A stretch of 64,000 bases of DNA from Geomonas sp. Red32 (GTDB lineage: Bacteria > Desulfobacterota > Desulfuromonadia > Geobacterales > Geobacteraceae): the NCBI RefSeq assembly GCF_023652955.1, contig NZ_JAKLOY010000003.1:1-64000 (forward strand), written 5' to 3'. How positions within the stretch are numbered: the stretch's first letter is position 1; each line of letters starts with the position of its first letter. Under the pieces are notes generated by a model. The model was not told the origin of the DNA, made no database searches, and saw only the letters and a program-made list of their open reading frames with translations. Of the stretch, positions 55,635 to 64,000 are shown in pieces. The position numbers and the translations under genes are program-made.

Positions 55635-56657
55635 TCATCGGCTCCCGTCTGAGGCCAGTTCCTTGAGTAAGGCCTGGTGAAACATCGCCGGGTCTTCCAT
55701 CTGCGGTGCATGGCCAAAGCCCGGGAACTCGACCAGCCGGCCGTTGGGGATGGTCTTGATGACCTGCTGGCCCAGCACATTATAGTGGCCGATCTTCGCC
55801 TTGACCTCGGGCGGTGCGATGTCGCTGCCGATTGCGGTGCTGTCGGCGGTGCCGAGCATCAGGACCGTCGGCACCTTCAATCGCGGGAACTCGTACACTA
55901 CCGGCTGGGTGAAAATCATGTCGTAGATAAGGGCGGAGTTCCAGGCGACCAGCCGGTGCCCCGGCCCCCGGTTAAGTCCCGCCAGCATATCCACCCACCG
56001 GTCCAATTCCGGTTTCCAGCGCCCCCCGTAGTAGACCGTTTTCTCGTACTGCCTCACCCCTTCCGCCGAAAGTTTCAGCTCCCTTTCGAACCATTGATCC
56101 ACCGTCCGGTACGGCACCCCCAGAGCCTTCCAGTCCTCCAGCCCGATGGGATTGACCATGAGCAGCTTCTCGACGGCCTGCGGATACATGAGGGCAAAGC
56201 GGGTCGCCAGCATGCCTCCGGTCGAGTGCCCGAGCACGATGACCCGGGAGACGCCGAGCTGCTTCAGCAACGCCATGGTGTTGGTGGCGAGCTGCTGAAA
56301 GCTGTACTGGTAATGGGCCGGTTTGGTCGAGGTGCAGAAGCCGATCTGGTCGGGCGCCACCACCCGGTAGCCGGCCTCCGTCAGTACGTCTATCGTCTTC
56401 TCCCAGGTAGCTGCGCAAAAATTCTTCCCGTGCATCAGGACAACGGTGTGGCCGTTGGGGTGCTGCTTCGGTTTAACGTCCATGTATCCCATCTGGAGGT
56501 TCTCTCCCTGGGAGGCAAAAGGGAAATGCTGCACCGGGTAAGGGTAGGGGAAGCCCTGAAGTTCTATGCCATATCCTGCGGGGTTTCCTTCCGCTTGGGC
56601 CGTGCCGGAAGCGGCAAGTAACACGATTACGAAAAGCAGGTACATCAGACGTTGCAT
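55635..56657 (-). CDS. Exported alpha/beta hydrolase
   Basis: A 340-residue periplasmic alpha/beta hydrolase. Signal peptide MQRLMYLLFVIVLLAASGTA before QAEG. The catalytic elbow is VLGHSTGGML (Ser145), the oxyanion strand VVLMHGKNFCAATWEKTI, an acidic residue in LMLGTADSTAIG, and the terminal His in GFGHAPQMED. Its close shape is that of epoxide hydrolase/haloalkane dehalogenase-like esterases. The substrate is unknown. It is convergent with the L,D-transpeptidase and single in its direction. Confidence 0.85.
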   Translation of the reverse strand: MQRLMYLLFVIVLLAASGTAQAEGNPAGYGIELQGFPYPYPVQHFPFASQGENLQMGYMDVKPKQHPNGHTVVLMHGKNFCAATWEKTIDVLTEAGYRVVAPDQIGFCTSTKPAHYQYSFQQLATNTMALLKQLGVSRVIVLGHSTGGMLATRFALMYPQAVEKLLMVNPIGLEDWKALGVPYRTVDQWFERELKLSAEGVRQYEKTVYYGGRWKPELDRWVDMLAGLNRGPGHRLVAWNSALIYDMIFTQPVVYEFPRLKVPTVLMLGTADSTAIGSDIAPPEVKAKIGHYNVLGQQVIKTIPNGRLVEFPGFGHAPQMEDPAMFHQALLKELASDGSR

Positions 56658-56907
56658 GATTATCTCCTATCTGTCGGTTCATCGGGGGATTGTGCCGGAA
56701 CTGTACTTACGCAATTGTACTTTGTTATCCCGGCTGGGCCAGTTTTGCGCAGGGGCCGGGGGATGATGGCGGTGCGGGCAGCGCATCTTCTCCGGAAGGC
56801 GGAATAAAGGCAGTACATGGCAAATGTGCAGGAAATGTGAAATGCAGACGAGCGGGGAGCGCTACCGGTTGCGGCTCAAGGTTACCTTCGGGAGTGCCCG
56901 CGCTTCG

Positions 56908-58512
56908 TCAGGCCCCTGCGAGGATGGTCCTGGTGAGTTGTGCGGCGAGGCTATGGCACTGGCCGTCGGTAAGGGATCCCATCAGGCAGGCCTGGATGAT
57001 GTTCCGTTCGACGAGGTACTTGCTCCGGTAGCTCAGCAGGAAACCGCGCCTCTCCAGGGCCTCGCCCAACTCCAGCGATGGGCGCTCCGGTGGAAGCTGG
57101 ACGCTGACAACCGCAGGGGCGGCGTGGCGCTCGTCGACCATGACGGCGATTCCGCAACGGGTCAGCTCGTCGCGAAGGATGGTGTGCTGGCGGCGGATGG
57201 TTTCGAAGCGCACGGGAGGATCGAGCTCCCGCAGGGCCTGGTGCAGGGCTCCGGCCAGGTTGGAGGAGTGGGTGAAGGGGACGCCGCGCTTGCTGCGGTA
57301 ATAGCCGAGGTCGAGGTAGCGGGGAATGCGCTCGTCGGGCTCCAGCGCGTCGTTGTAGAAGACCAGCGATATTCCGGGATAGGAGGCAAGCCCCTTGCCG
57401 CTTACGCTGGTGGCGAGAAAGACTTCCGATAGGTCCACCGGCACAGTCCCGAGCGAGCTCGTGCAGTCGAGGCAGAGTTTGATGCCGCGGCGCCCGCAGA
57501 TCTCCGCCAGGGCGCCGACATCGTTGAGAATGCCGGAAGAGGTCTCGCAGTGGGTGCTCCAGAGCCAGCCGATTCCCGGGGTGGCGGCGATGTTAGCCTC
57601 CACCAGGGCCGTATCGAACGGCTCTCCCCACGGGACCCGCAGAACCTCGAAGGAAAGGGCCATGCGCCGGGCGTGGTCTACCAGCCGCTCGCCGAACTCG
57701 CCGTTACTGAGGATCACTCCGGAACCTTCCTGCACCCTGAGGTGCGCCGCGGCCACGTCGTTGGCGAGGGTGCCGCTTCCGAGAAAAAGCTCGGCATGGC
57801 GGGCCTTGGTAAGATCGCGCAGGATAGAGCGCGTATCCTCCACCGTTTCCAGAAAGGCTTCGGCACGATGGGAGATGGCGGGCTTGCCGAAGGCTTCCCG
57901 CACCGCGGGGCTCACGGCTACCGGTCCCGGAAGAAAATTCGCGGCGGCGGACGGGGGGACTTCCGGGACTTCCATCTTGAGACGGGAGAAGAGGGAGAGG
58001 GCCGCCTGCAGGGAGAGGGACATCGGCTGGTAACGCGCATCGGCGGAACCCACCTCCTCGCCAAAGGGAATGAATCCCATGTGCTGGTAAAGGTGGGTCT
58101 GGCGGACGGTGCCCGAGGCAACCCCCATGGTGTAGCCACGGCGGATGCATTCGCTGGCGGCGAAATGAAGGAGTCCGGCGAAGAGGGTGGGGCGGCGGTA
58201 TTCCGGTTCCACGGCGAGGAGACGGATCTCGCAGATACTTTCTCCCGGGGGGAGCCAGCGGTCGAGATCGGGCATCTTGTCGTCGAGCGAGAAGGGGCGG
58301 TTGTCGCGTACCGCGAGCATCCCCACGAGCCTCCCCGAATCGAGGCAGATGTAGTAGGTATTCTCGGTGTGGAAGCGGTCGACCAGAGCCCGCGCCGGGT
58401 TGGAGGGGTGCTGGGGGATCTCTTCCACGAAGGTCCGGTAGTTGAGCCGGTGGATCTGATCGAACTCGGATGCCAGTGAGGCGATCTTGAAGCGGAGACC
58501 TTCGGTTGCCAT
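56908..58512 (-). CDS. GNAT acyltransferase - class V aminotransferase fusion
   Basis: A 534-residue fusion. Residues 1-180: a GNAT-like domain with LNYRTFVEEIPQH, YICLDSGRLVGMLAVRDNRP, SICEIRLLAVEPEYRR and a C-terminal GFIPFGEEVG, closest in pattern to N-acyl amino acid synthases (FeeM/PEP-CTERM type) that use acyl-ACP. Residues 190-534: a class V aminotransferase with the PLP-binding Lys373 (SVSGKGLASYPG), Asp349 (LDCTSSLG) and GSGTLANDVAAAHL. Coupled to plsY by a 4-base overlap. A combined amino-lipid or N-acyl amino acid route is suggested, but the substrate is not known. A 250-bp gap without features follows (56658-56907). Confidence 0.75.
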   Translation of the reverse strand: MATEGLRFKIASLASEFDQIHRLNYRTFVEEIPQHPSNPARALVDRFHTENTYYICLDSGRLVGMLAVRDNRPFSLDDKMPDLDRWLPPGESICEIRLLAVEPEYRRPTLFAGLLHFAASECIRRGYTMGVASGTVRQTHLYQHMGFIPFGEEVGSADARYQPMSLSLQAALSLFSRLKMEVPEVPPSAAANFLPGPVAVSPAVREAFGKPAISHRAEAFLETVEDTRSILRDLTKARHAELFLGSGTLANDVAAAHLRVQEGSGVILSNGEFGERLVDHARRMALSFEVLRVPWGEPFDTALVEANIAATPGIGWLWSTHCETSSGILNDVGALAEICGRRGIKLCLDCTSSLGTVPVDLSEVFLATSVSGKGLASYPGISLVFYNDALEPDERIPRYLDLGYYRSKRGVPFTHSSNLAGALHQALRELDPPVRFETIRRQHTILRDELTRCGIAVMVDERHAAPAVVSVQLPPERPSLELGEALERRGFLLSYRSKYLVERNIIQACLMGSLTDGQCHSLAAQLTRTILAGA

Positions 58513-59123
58513 CAGCTGTTTCCCCTTGTGAAGGTGGTGCCAAATGCTGCCACGATGTTGCTCCGATGGGCGAAGAGGACGATGGTTGCCAGCAGGGCGA
58601 AGAGCGCAGTTTCGCCGGGTGCCGGGGCGATCATCCCCGATTTCGCCATTGCTATCATGAGGAGAGGGGAGAGTGCCAGGGCCATCAGCCCCGCCTTGGT
58701 CGTTCCCCTCAAGAGCGGATAGAGAAGGGCGCAGAGGGCGAGAGTGGCGGCGAACAGCGCGGGTTGCAGAAGCGCCAGGCCGCCCGCCAGGGTGGCCAGC
58801 CCTTTGCCGCCGCGGAAGCGAAGCTGAACCGGCCAGATATGTCCGCAGGTTGCTCCGATCAGGGCGAGATGCCCTGCCCAGGGCTCGACAAAGAAGTGGC
58901 GGGCCAGCCAGACCGCCAACATTCCCTTCCCCGCGTCGCCGGTCAGGGTGAGGAGGAAGCCTTTGGCCCCCAGGACACGCCCCACATTGCGGCTTCCCAC
59001 GTTTCCGCTCTCCATCTCACGGATATCGCGGCCGGTGAGACAGATGACCAGGTAATATCCGAAGGTGCAGCACCCGATCAGGTAGGAACCGAGAAAAAGC
59101 AGGGCGGTAGTAGTTGGATGCAA
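58512..59123 (-). CDS. plsY: Glycerol-3-phosphate acyltransferase PlsY
   Basis: A 203-residue membrane protein of the PlsY family. Conserved motifs: LGSYLIGCCTFGYYLVICLT, MESGNVGSRNVGRVLGAKGF (motif 1, SGNxGxxNxxR), GHIWPVQLRFRGGKGLATLA (motif 2, WPxxxxFxGGKG) and the last motif around SNIVAAFGT. It transfers acyl from acyl-phosphate to glycerol-3-phosphate. The likely start is TTG at 59123, giving the usual length; a longer frame has an unlikely extension. The stop overlaps the next gene start (ATGA). The 305-bp gap upstream (59124-59428) shows nothing recognisable besides the promoters. Confidence 0.88.
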   Translation of the reverse strand: MHPTTTALLFLGSYLIGCCTFGYYLVICLTGRDIREMESGNVGSRNVGRVLGAKGFLLTLTGDAGKGMLAVWLARHFFVEPWAGHLALIGATCGHIWPVQLRFRGGKGLATLAGGLALLQPALFAATLALCALLYPLLRGTTKAGLMALALSPLLMIAMAKSGMIAPAPGETALFALLATIVLFAHRSNIVAAFGTTFTRGNS

Positions 59124-59428
59124 TGAGTGTATGGCGCTTTCCCTCTGACAGCCGGCTTTATGGGAGATTGGATAGCACGATCTATAACACAGAGAGATAA
59201 AAGTGAAAAGATCCGTTAATAAAAAAATCGTCATTGTGCGCGGAGGCGGCACGGTAACTTAGAATCAAGGAACCAGCCCCCTATCTTCCCCCCCCTTTTT
59301 CCTTGCGCCACCTTACCGCTCTCTCCGCTTCCGCCGGGGAGAGAGGCGAACGTGTTCGGCCGGAAATTGCCTAATGCGCAGTTGCCGCTATCCTTTTGGG
59401 TATCTTGAATCCTGATTGCGGAGGGGTT

Positions 59429-62218
59429 ATGGCCAACGGGGAACTGTTCTGGCTTTCGCGGGACCAGCAGGGGCGGCTTAGAGAGATTATCGGTGCGGAT
59501 CCGGAGCAAAAGGATCTGCCGCTCAAACGGGACGTCCGTTCGCTCGGGATGCTCCTCGGGGAGGTGATCCGCGAGCAGGCAGGCCTGAGTGTCTACGATA
59601 CGGAGGAGGAGCTCCGCCTGCTGGCCATCCGGCACCGCCAGCTGAAGGCGGGACGGGACGAGACCGATCCGGAATCGCCCGAGGAACTGGAGCTCAAGGA
59701 GCGGATGGTCGAGATCATCGGCGGGCTCTCGGAGGAGGACGCCTACCAGGTCGTCAAGGCCTTCGGATCCTACTTCGAGCTGACCAACCTGGCCGAAACG
59801 AACCACCGCAAGCGGCGGTTGCAGGCCATCCGGCTCACTTCCGGGACTCCGGACAAGCCCGGCTCCCTGCGCGGCACGCTCCTTCGCATGCGCGAGGCGG
59901 GCGTCAGCGGCCCGGATGCCTTGGCCTATCTCGCAGAGGTGGAGGTGACGCCGGTCTTCACCGCCCATCCGACCGAAGTGGCGCGCCGGGTGGTTCTCTT
60001 CAAGCGCCGCCGGATCGCGGGGGTACTCGAGACGCTGGACCGGTTGCCGCTCACCGATGCGGCCGCCTCGCAGGGTCAGGACGCCATCCTTACCGAAATC
60101 ACCACCCTCTGGCAGACCGACGAGGTCCGCCGCAAGCAGCCGACCGTCCTCGACGAGATCCGCATGGGGGTCAACCACTATCCGGAATCGCTCATTATCC
60201 CCCTGGCCCATTTCTACCAGGACATGGCCGATGCCTTCAACGACGTGTACGGCATGAAGCTCGCCGCCTGCGACCTTCCGACCGTGGTCCGTTTCGGTTC
60301 CTGGACCGGCGGCGACCGGGACGGCAATCCCTTCGTCACCACCGATACCACCCGTCTCGCCCTGGCGATGGCGCGCGAGATGATCCTTTCCCACTACCTC
60401 GCCGCGATCGACGAGCTGCGCGAGCTGCTTACCACGTCCAGTTGCCGGGTCGATTTCTCGCCCGAGATCGACGCTGCCATCGCCCGCCACTGTACGGCCT
60501 TTCCCGCGGTCATCCCGAAGATTTCCAGCTACCCGGAATGTGAACAGTACCGCCGCTTCCTTGCCATCGTCAGGCATCGGCTGGAACTTGCCCACAGCGA
60601 CCCGGATGCCCCGGAAGCGTACCGCGACGCGGCCTCCCTCCGGGACGACCTCGTCCTTATCCGTTCCAGCCTGGATGCCCGCGGCGGAGGGCGCCTCGCC
60701 TGCCATTACGTCGATCCCATCCTGCGCAAGGTTGACACCTTCGGCTTCCATCTTCATTCCCTCGATATCCGCCAGCACGCCCGCATCCACGCCAAGGCGG
60801 TAAGCGAGCTGGCCGCCGGGCATTCCTTCCACTCCGCAGGCGATTTCGGATCGGCCACCACCTCGGCGGAAACCATCGACCTTTTGCATACCTTGCGGGC
60901 TTTGGCCGAGCTGAAACGGAGCTATCCGCCGGAAGCGATGCGGCAGTACGTGATAAGCGGGGCGGTATCGGTCAACGATGTCCTGTCGCTGGTATGGCTC
61001 CTGGAATTGTGCGGGGTTAAGGTCGCCGGCAGCGGCGACGGACGCGACCCGGGGCTGATGCCGGTGCCGCTCTTCGAGTTCATCGACGATCTGCGCAACG
61101 CGCCCGAGGTCTGCCGCACCCTCTGGAGCGATCCCGCCTACGCCCCGTATCTCGATTCCTGGCAACGCAAGCAGGAGGTGATGCTCGGTTATTCGGACTC
61201 CAACAAGGACGGCGGCATGTTGACCAGCACCTGGGAGATCTACAAGGCGCATCGCGGGTTGCAGCAGGTCGCCCGGGAATGCGGCGTGAAGCTGCGTCTC
61301 TTTCATGGGCGCGGCGGCACCGTGGGGCGGGGAGGCGGACCGACCTACCGGGCGATTACCGCACAGCCGCCGGACGGTTTCAGCGGCGCCATCCGCATCA
61401 CGGAACAGGGTGAGGTGATCAACTGGAAGTACTCCGACCCGGCGCTAGCGGAGCGCAACCTGGAGCTGATGGTGGCGGCCTGTCTCGATTCGCTCTGCCT
61501 GGAGCGTAACCGGCAGCGTTCGGTTCCCTGGGAGGAGACCATGGAGCGGCTGTCGGCGACCTCGTACCGGTTTTACCGGGAGCGGATCGCCGAGAACCCG
61601 GACATCATCCCCTACCTGGAACAGGCCACACCGCTTCTGGAGTTCGAATTGGCGAAGATCGGTTCGCGCCCGGCCAAACGGAGTGCGAGCCGCGACCTGG
61701 GGGAGCTGCGGGCCATTCCGTGGGGATTCGGCTGGATGCAGAGCAGACTGGTGATTCCCGGCTGGTTCGGCATCGGGCATGCGCTGGAAACCTTCGTGGC
61801 CGAGGAAAAGGATGGGCTGGCGGTTCTGCAGGAGATGCTGGCGAAGATGCCCATTTTCCACGACATGATCCGCAACGTGGAACTGGCCCTGACCAAGGTG
61901 GATCTGCCGCTGGCCAGGCTCTATGCGGAGCTGGTGCCGGACGCCGCCCTGCGGGAGCGGGTATTCGACATGGTGGTGGAGGAGTACCAGCGTACGCGGC
62001 GGCTGGTGCTTACGGTCACCGGGCAGCGGGAACTTCTGGAGGGAAGCCCCTCGCTCGCGCGCTCGCTCAGGTTGCGCAATCCGTACGTCGATCCGTTGAG
62101 CATGATCCAGATCGAGATGCTGAGGCGGAAACGGGAAGGGAAGGGGGACGGGAAGCCGGATTTCGTGCTGGCCGCCACCATCAACGGGATCGCGTCGGGG
62201 CTGAGGAACACGGGGTAG
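59429..62218 (+). CDS. ppc: Phosphoenolpyruvate carboxylase
   Basis: A 929-residue PEPC, full length. Key motifs: VFTAHPTEVARR with His180 (catalytic His), GSWTGGDRDGNPFVT, LGYSDSNKDGGMLTSTWEIY, LFHGRGGTVGRGGGPTYRAI (GRGGxxxRGGxP-type) and the extreme C-terminus FVLAATINGIASGLRNTG that closes the active site. It carboxylates PEP to oxaloacetate, feeding the TCA cycle. The ATG at 59429 is preceded by GGAGGGG. Large antisense open frames over it are shadows of high GC sequence. Confidence 0.95.
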   Translation: MANGELFWLSRDQQGRLREIIGADPEQKDLPLKRDVRSLGMLLGEVIREQAGLSVYDTEEELRLLAIRHRQLKAGRDETDPESPEELELKERMVEIIGGLSEEDAYQVVKAFGSYFELTNLAETNHRKRRLQAIRLTSGTPDKPGSLRGTLLRMREAGVSGPDALAYLAEVEVTPVFTAHPTEVARRVVLFKRRRIAGVLETLDRLPLTDAAASQGQDAILTEITTLWQTDEVRRKQPTVLDEIRMGVNHYPESLIIPLAHFYQDMADAFNDVYGMKLAACDLPTVVRFGSWTGGDRDGNPFVTTDTTRLALAMAREMILSHYLAAIDELRELLTTSSCRVDFSPEIDAAIARHCTAFPAVIPKISSYPECEQYRRFLAIVRHRLELAHSDPDAPEAYRDAASLRDDLVLIRSSLDARGGGRLACHYVDPILRKVDTFGFHLHSLDIRQHARIHAKAVSELAAGHSFHSAGDFGSATTSAETIDLLHTLRALAELKRSYPPEAMRQYVISGAVSVNDVLSLVWLLELCGVKVAGSGDGRDPGLMPVPLFEFIDDLRNAPEVCRTLWSDPAYAPYLDSWQRKQEVMLGYSDSNKDGGMLTSTWEIYKAHRGLQQVARECGVKLRLFHGRGGTVGRGGGPTYRAITAQPPDGFSGAIRITEQGEVINWKYSDPALAERNLELMVAACLDSLCLERNRQRSVPWEETMERLSATSYRFYRERIAENPDIIPYLEQATPLLEFELAKIGSRPAKRSASRDLGELRAIPWGFGWMQSRLVIPGWFGIGHALETFVAEEKDGLAVLQEMLAKMPIFHDMIRNVELALTKVDLPLARLYAELVPDAALRERVFDMVVEEYQRTRRLVLTVTGQRELLEGSPSLARSLRLRNPYVDPLSMIQIEMLRRKREGKGDGKPDFVLAATINGIASGLRNTG

Positions 62219-62316
62219 GGGAAGGGAGGACGGGGAGCAATTTTTGTTTTTGGGAGCCCGCCCTCATGGTAAAGTCCCGGCACTATAGTGTCAACTTGGG
62301 CGAGGGGAGGACGTAG

Positions 62317-63261
62317 ATGCCGGACGCGGTCGAGGTGGTCGGGCTTGGGGTGAGCACGCTGGATCTTCTGATGCAGGTGGAGCGCTTCCCGGAAGGGGAA
62401 GGGGTCGCTAAGGCGCACGCATCCGTTCTGCAGGGGGGAGGGCCGGTGGCGACCGCCATGGTGACCCTCGCCCGCCTCGGGGCGCGTACCTCCATGATCG
62501 ACCGGGTCGGGGACGACTGGCGCGGCCGCCTCATCGTCGAGGAGTTTCTCCGGGAAGGGGTGGGGACCGGTCACCTGCTGGTGCAGAACGGGGCTTCCTC
62601 TTCGATCGCTTCCATCATGGTTCGCAAGGACGACGGCGCCCGGCACATCGTCTACGCTCCCGGCGACGTCGAGGAGCTTTCCCCCGCCGATCTTCCCGAG
62701 GATGCCATCGCCTCCGCCCGTATTCTCCATCTCAACGGCCGCCATTTCGAGGCATCGCTGGCCGCTGCCGCACTGGCCAAAAGAAAGGGCGTCACCGTCT
62801 CCTTCGACGGCGGCGCCCATAGATTTCGTCCCGAGCTTCTCCCCCTGATCAAGCTCACCGATGTCTGCATCGTCGCCAGGGAATTCGCCTTTTCCTGTAC
62901 GGGGAAAAACTCGCTGGCGGATGCTGCGGCCGCGCTGATCGAACTGGGCCCCAAGATCGTGGCCATCACTGCCGGAGCCGAGGGGAGCTGGGTCTTCGCA
63001 GGCAAGGAGAGCTTTTATCAACCCGCTTTCGCGGTAGAGCACCCGGTCGATACCACCGGGGCGGGGGATGCCTACCACGGCGCTTTTCTCTACGGGATTC
63101 TCCGCGGCTACGGTCTCCGCCGTTCCGCCGCTCTCGCCACTGCCGTTGCCGCCCGGGTGGTCACCGCCCTCGGCGGGCGCGGCGCCCTTCCCACTTCCGC
63201 CGATCTCGATCAACTCCTCGACGCCCTTCCCGCCGCAGCCGATCTCGACGAACTCCTCTGA
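62317..63261 (+). CDS. PfkB-family sugar kinase
   Basis: A 314-residue ribokinase-like kinase. N-terminal GLGVSTLDLLMQVERFPEGE, QGGGPVATAMVTLARLGART (the GG near the sugar site), central DFDGG-like SFDGGAHRFRPELLPLIK, and the C-terminal DTTGAGDAYHGAFLYGILRG signature with catalytic Asp. Substrate is not clear; such enzymes phosphorylate ribose, fructose, nucleosides or related sugars. It lies 98 bases after ppc in the same direction and converges on ruvA. Confidence 0.88.
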   Translation: MPDAVEVVGLGVSTLDLLMQVERFPEGEGVAKAHASVLQGGGPVATAMVTLARLGARTSMIDRVGDDWRGRLIVEEFLREGVGTGHLLVQNGASSSIASIMVRKDDGARHIVYAPGDVEELSPADLPEDAIASARILHLNGRHFEASLAAAALAKRKGVTVSFDGGAHRFRPELLPLIKLTDVCIVAREFAFSCTGKNSLADAAAALIELGPKIVAITAGAEGSWVFAGKESFYQPAFAVEHPVDTTGAGDAYHGAFLYGILRGYGLRRSAALATAVAARVVTALGGRGALPTSADLDQLLDALPAAADLDELL

Positions 63262-63405
63262 AGAGCCCCTGACCCTGATCCCGGATTCCGAGAGCTCCCG
63301 CAACTTCTCCCGCAACTGGAGGTTGCGCAAAGCCCGGGCTGCCTGCTCGGCGAAGGCGGCTGCCAGCTGGCGCTTATTTTTCAAGGTGGAGGTGAGGAGA
63401 GGGGA

Positions 63406-64000
63406 CTACTTCATCAAAATCTTGAGGGCCTGCTTGAGGACCGCTTCCACGGTGGCGTCTTCGGATATCTTGATCTCGGCGATGGCCTTTTGGACCACCG
63501 ATTCCTTATACCCCAGGTTGATGAGGGCCGAGAGGACGTCGTCGCGGACTTCCTGCTTGGCGACCGCGGGGGCGCTGGCCGGCTGCGGCTGCGCCATGCC
63601 GAGCTTTTTCACCTTTTCCTTGAGCTCGAGCACCAGGCGCTCGGCGGTCTTCTTTCCGATGCCGGGGATGGCGGAAAGGCGGGCGATGTTGCCGGCGAGC
63701 AGCGATTCGGCAAGCTCCAGCGGTTCCGAGTTGGAGAGGATGCCGTTGGCGAGCTTGGGGCCGACCCCGGAGACACCGATCAGAAGCTGGAAGAGCTCCT
63801 TTTCCTCGTGGGTGCGGAATCCGTAGAGGTTGATGGCGTCTTCCTTTACCGAGGTGTAGATCTGGAGGGAAACGGGGGAGCCTTCGGCGGGAAGCGAATA
63901 GTAGGTGGAGAAGGGGATCTGCACACGGTAGCCGACGCCGTTCACGTCGAGGATGATGTAGTCGGGGGCCTTGTAGGCGAGCTTACCGGTCAAAAGGGCG
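63406..64000 (-). CDS. ruvA: Holliday junction DNA helicase RuvA (start cut by window edge)
   Basis: About 198 residues, missing only the first two or three. The visible start ALLTGKLAYKAPDYIILDVN follows the usual MIA. Domain I: OB fold through IYTSVKEDAINLYGF. Domain II: helix-hairpin-helix pairs LLIGVSGVGPKLANGILSNS and LSAIPGIGKKTAERLVLELK. Domain III from residue 140: DDVLSALINLGYKESVVQKA binds RuvB. It forms the tetramer that holds Holliday junctions during branch migration. The rest of the ruvCAB region should lie right of the window. Confidence 0.95.
   Translation of the reverse strand, partial: ALLTGKLAYKAPDYIILDVNGVGYRVQIPFSTYYSLPAEGSPVSLQIYTSVKEDAINLYGFRTHEEKELFQLLIGVSGVGPKLANGILSNSEPLELAESLLAGNIARLSAIPGIGKKTAERLVLELKEKVKKLGMAQPQPASAPAVAKQEVRDDVLSALINLGYKESVVQKAIAEIKISEDATVEAVLKQALKILMK

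Noticed and set aside
59231..61306. 691-codon open frame on the - strand opposite PEP carboxylase
   Set aside because: Antisense shadow of a clear ppc gene; no ribosome-binding site and unlikely composition.
61921..63384. 487-codon - strand frame starting next to ruvA, opposite the sugar kinase
   Set aside because: Its first 40 residues look protein-like, but the rest mirrors the PfkB gene, there is no ribosome-binding site, and it would overlap two strong genes.

Overview
The window reads as a high-GC Gram-negative chromosome. Lipoprotein and Tat signals, a hybrid kinase with a PocR sensor, LrgA/LrgB-type genes and a bacterioferritin point to a Geobacter-like member of the Desulfuromonadota, but no rRNA or other definitive marker is present, so the taxonomy is inference. 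About the first 39 kb is a Mu-like transposable prophage plus a remnant of a second, near-identical one. The remaining 25 kb is host chromosome ending in ruvA. PROPHAGE (about 1-35.5 kb, genetic left end at the right). A rightward CI/S24-type repressor (33984-34745) is followed by a co-transcribed lipoprotein gene. A control region with five or six operator-like sites and a good leftward promoter separates it from the early operon: ner (33463-33714), MuA transposase (31171-33438), MuB ATPase (30365-31093), a string of small early genes, GemA/gp16 (25000-25509) and a Mor-family activator (24431-25000). A terminator at 24339-24370 closes the early/middle operon. Late genes run leftward in classic Mu order: endolysin and membrane proteins, DksA-like zinc protein, gp25-27, terminase, portal, gpF, gpG, protease/scaffold I/Z, capsid T, head-tail joining proteins, sheath, tube, a frameshifted tail-assembly chaperone, tape measure, gp43-48 baseplate proteins and tail fibres. 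The last tail gene runs off the left edge. REMNANT (35.3-39.0 kb). Just beyond the repressor-side end lies a second copy of the tail-fibre end of such a phage in the same orientation. Its first part is base-for-base identical to positions 1-714 and then diverges by a few percent. It breaks off inside the gp48 gene at about 39008. FEATURES OF INTEREST IN THE PHAGE: dispersed arrays of TTTAAA-type units phased at 11 bp; two matching dyads placed like Mu's late promoters Plys and PI; a complete ferroxidase-type bacterioferritin heading the PI-like operon; a 22-copy TGACC tract inside an early zinc-ribbon gene, predicted to switch its C-terminus; a predicted -2 or +1 frameshift in the tail chaperone; and Sec signal peptides on two tail-fibre proteins and one head-tail-region protein. 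HOST REGION (39-64 kb). A degraded junction with a 28-bp direct repeat is followed by an MDR-family oxidoreductase, an AT-rich repeat-bearing gap, a pair of exported phosphoesterases, an exported protein of unknown function, a MASE1-PAS-PocR hybrid histidine kinase, a LysR regulator divergent from an lrgAB/cidAB pair, an L,D-transpeptidase with a proline-rich spacer, an exported alpha/beta hydrolase, a GNAT-aminotransferase fusion translationally coupled to plsY, PEP carboxylase, a PfkB-family sugar kinase and the 3' part of ruvA.
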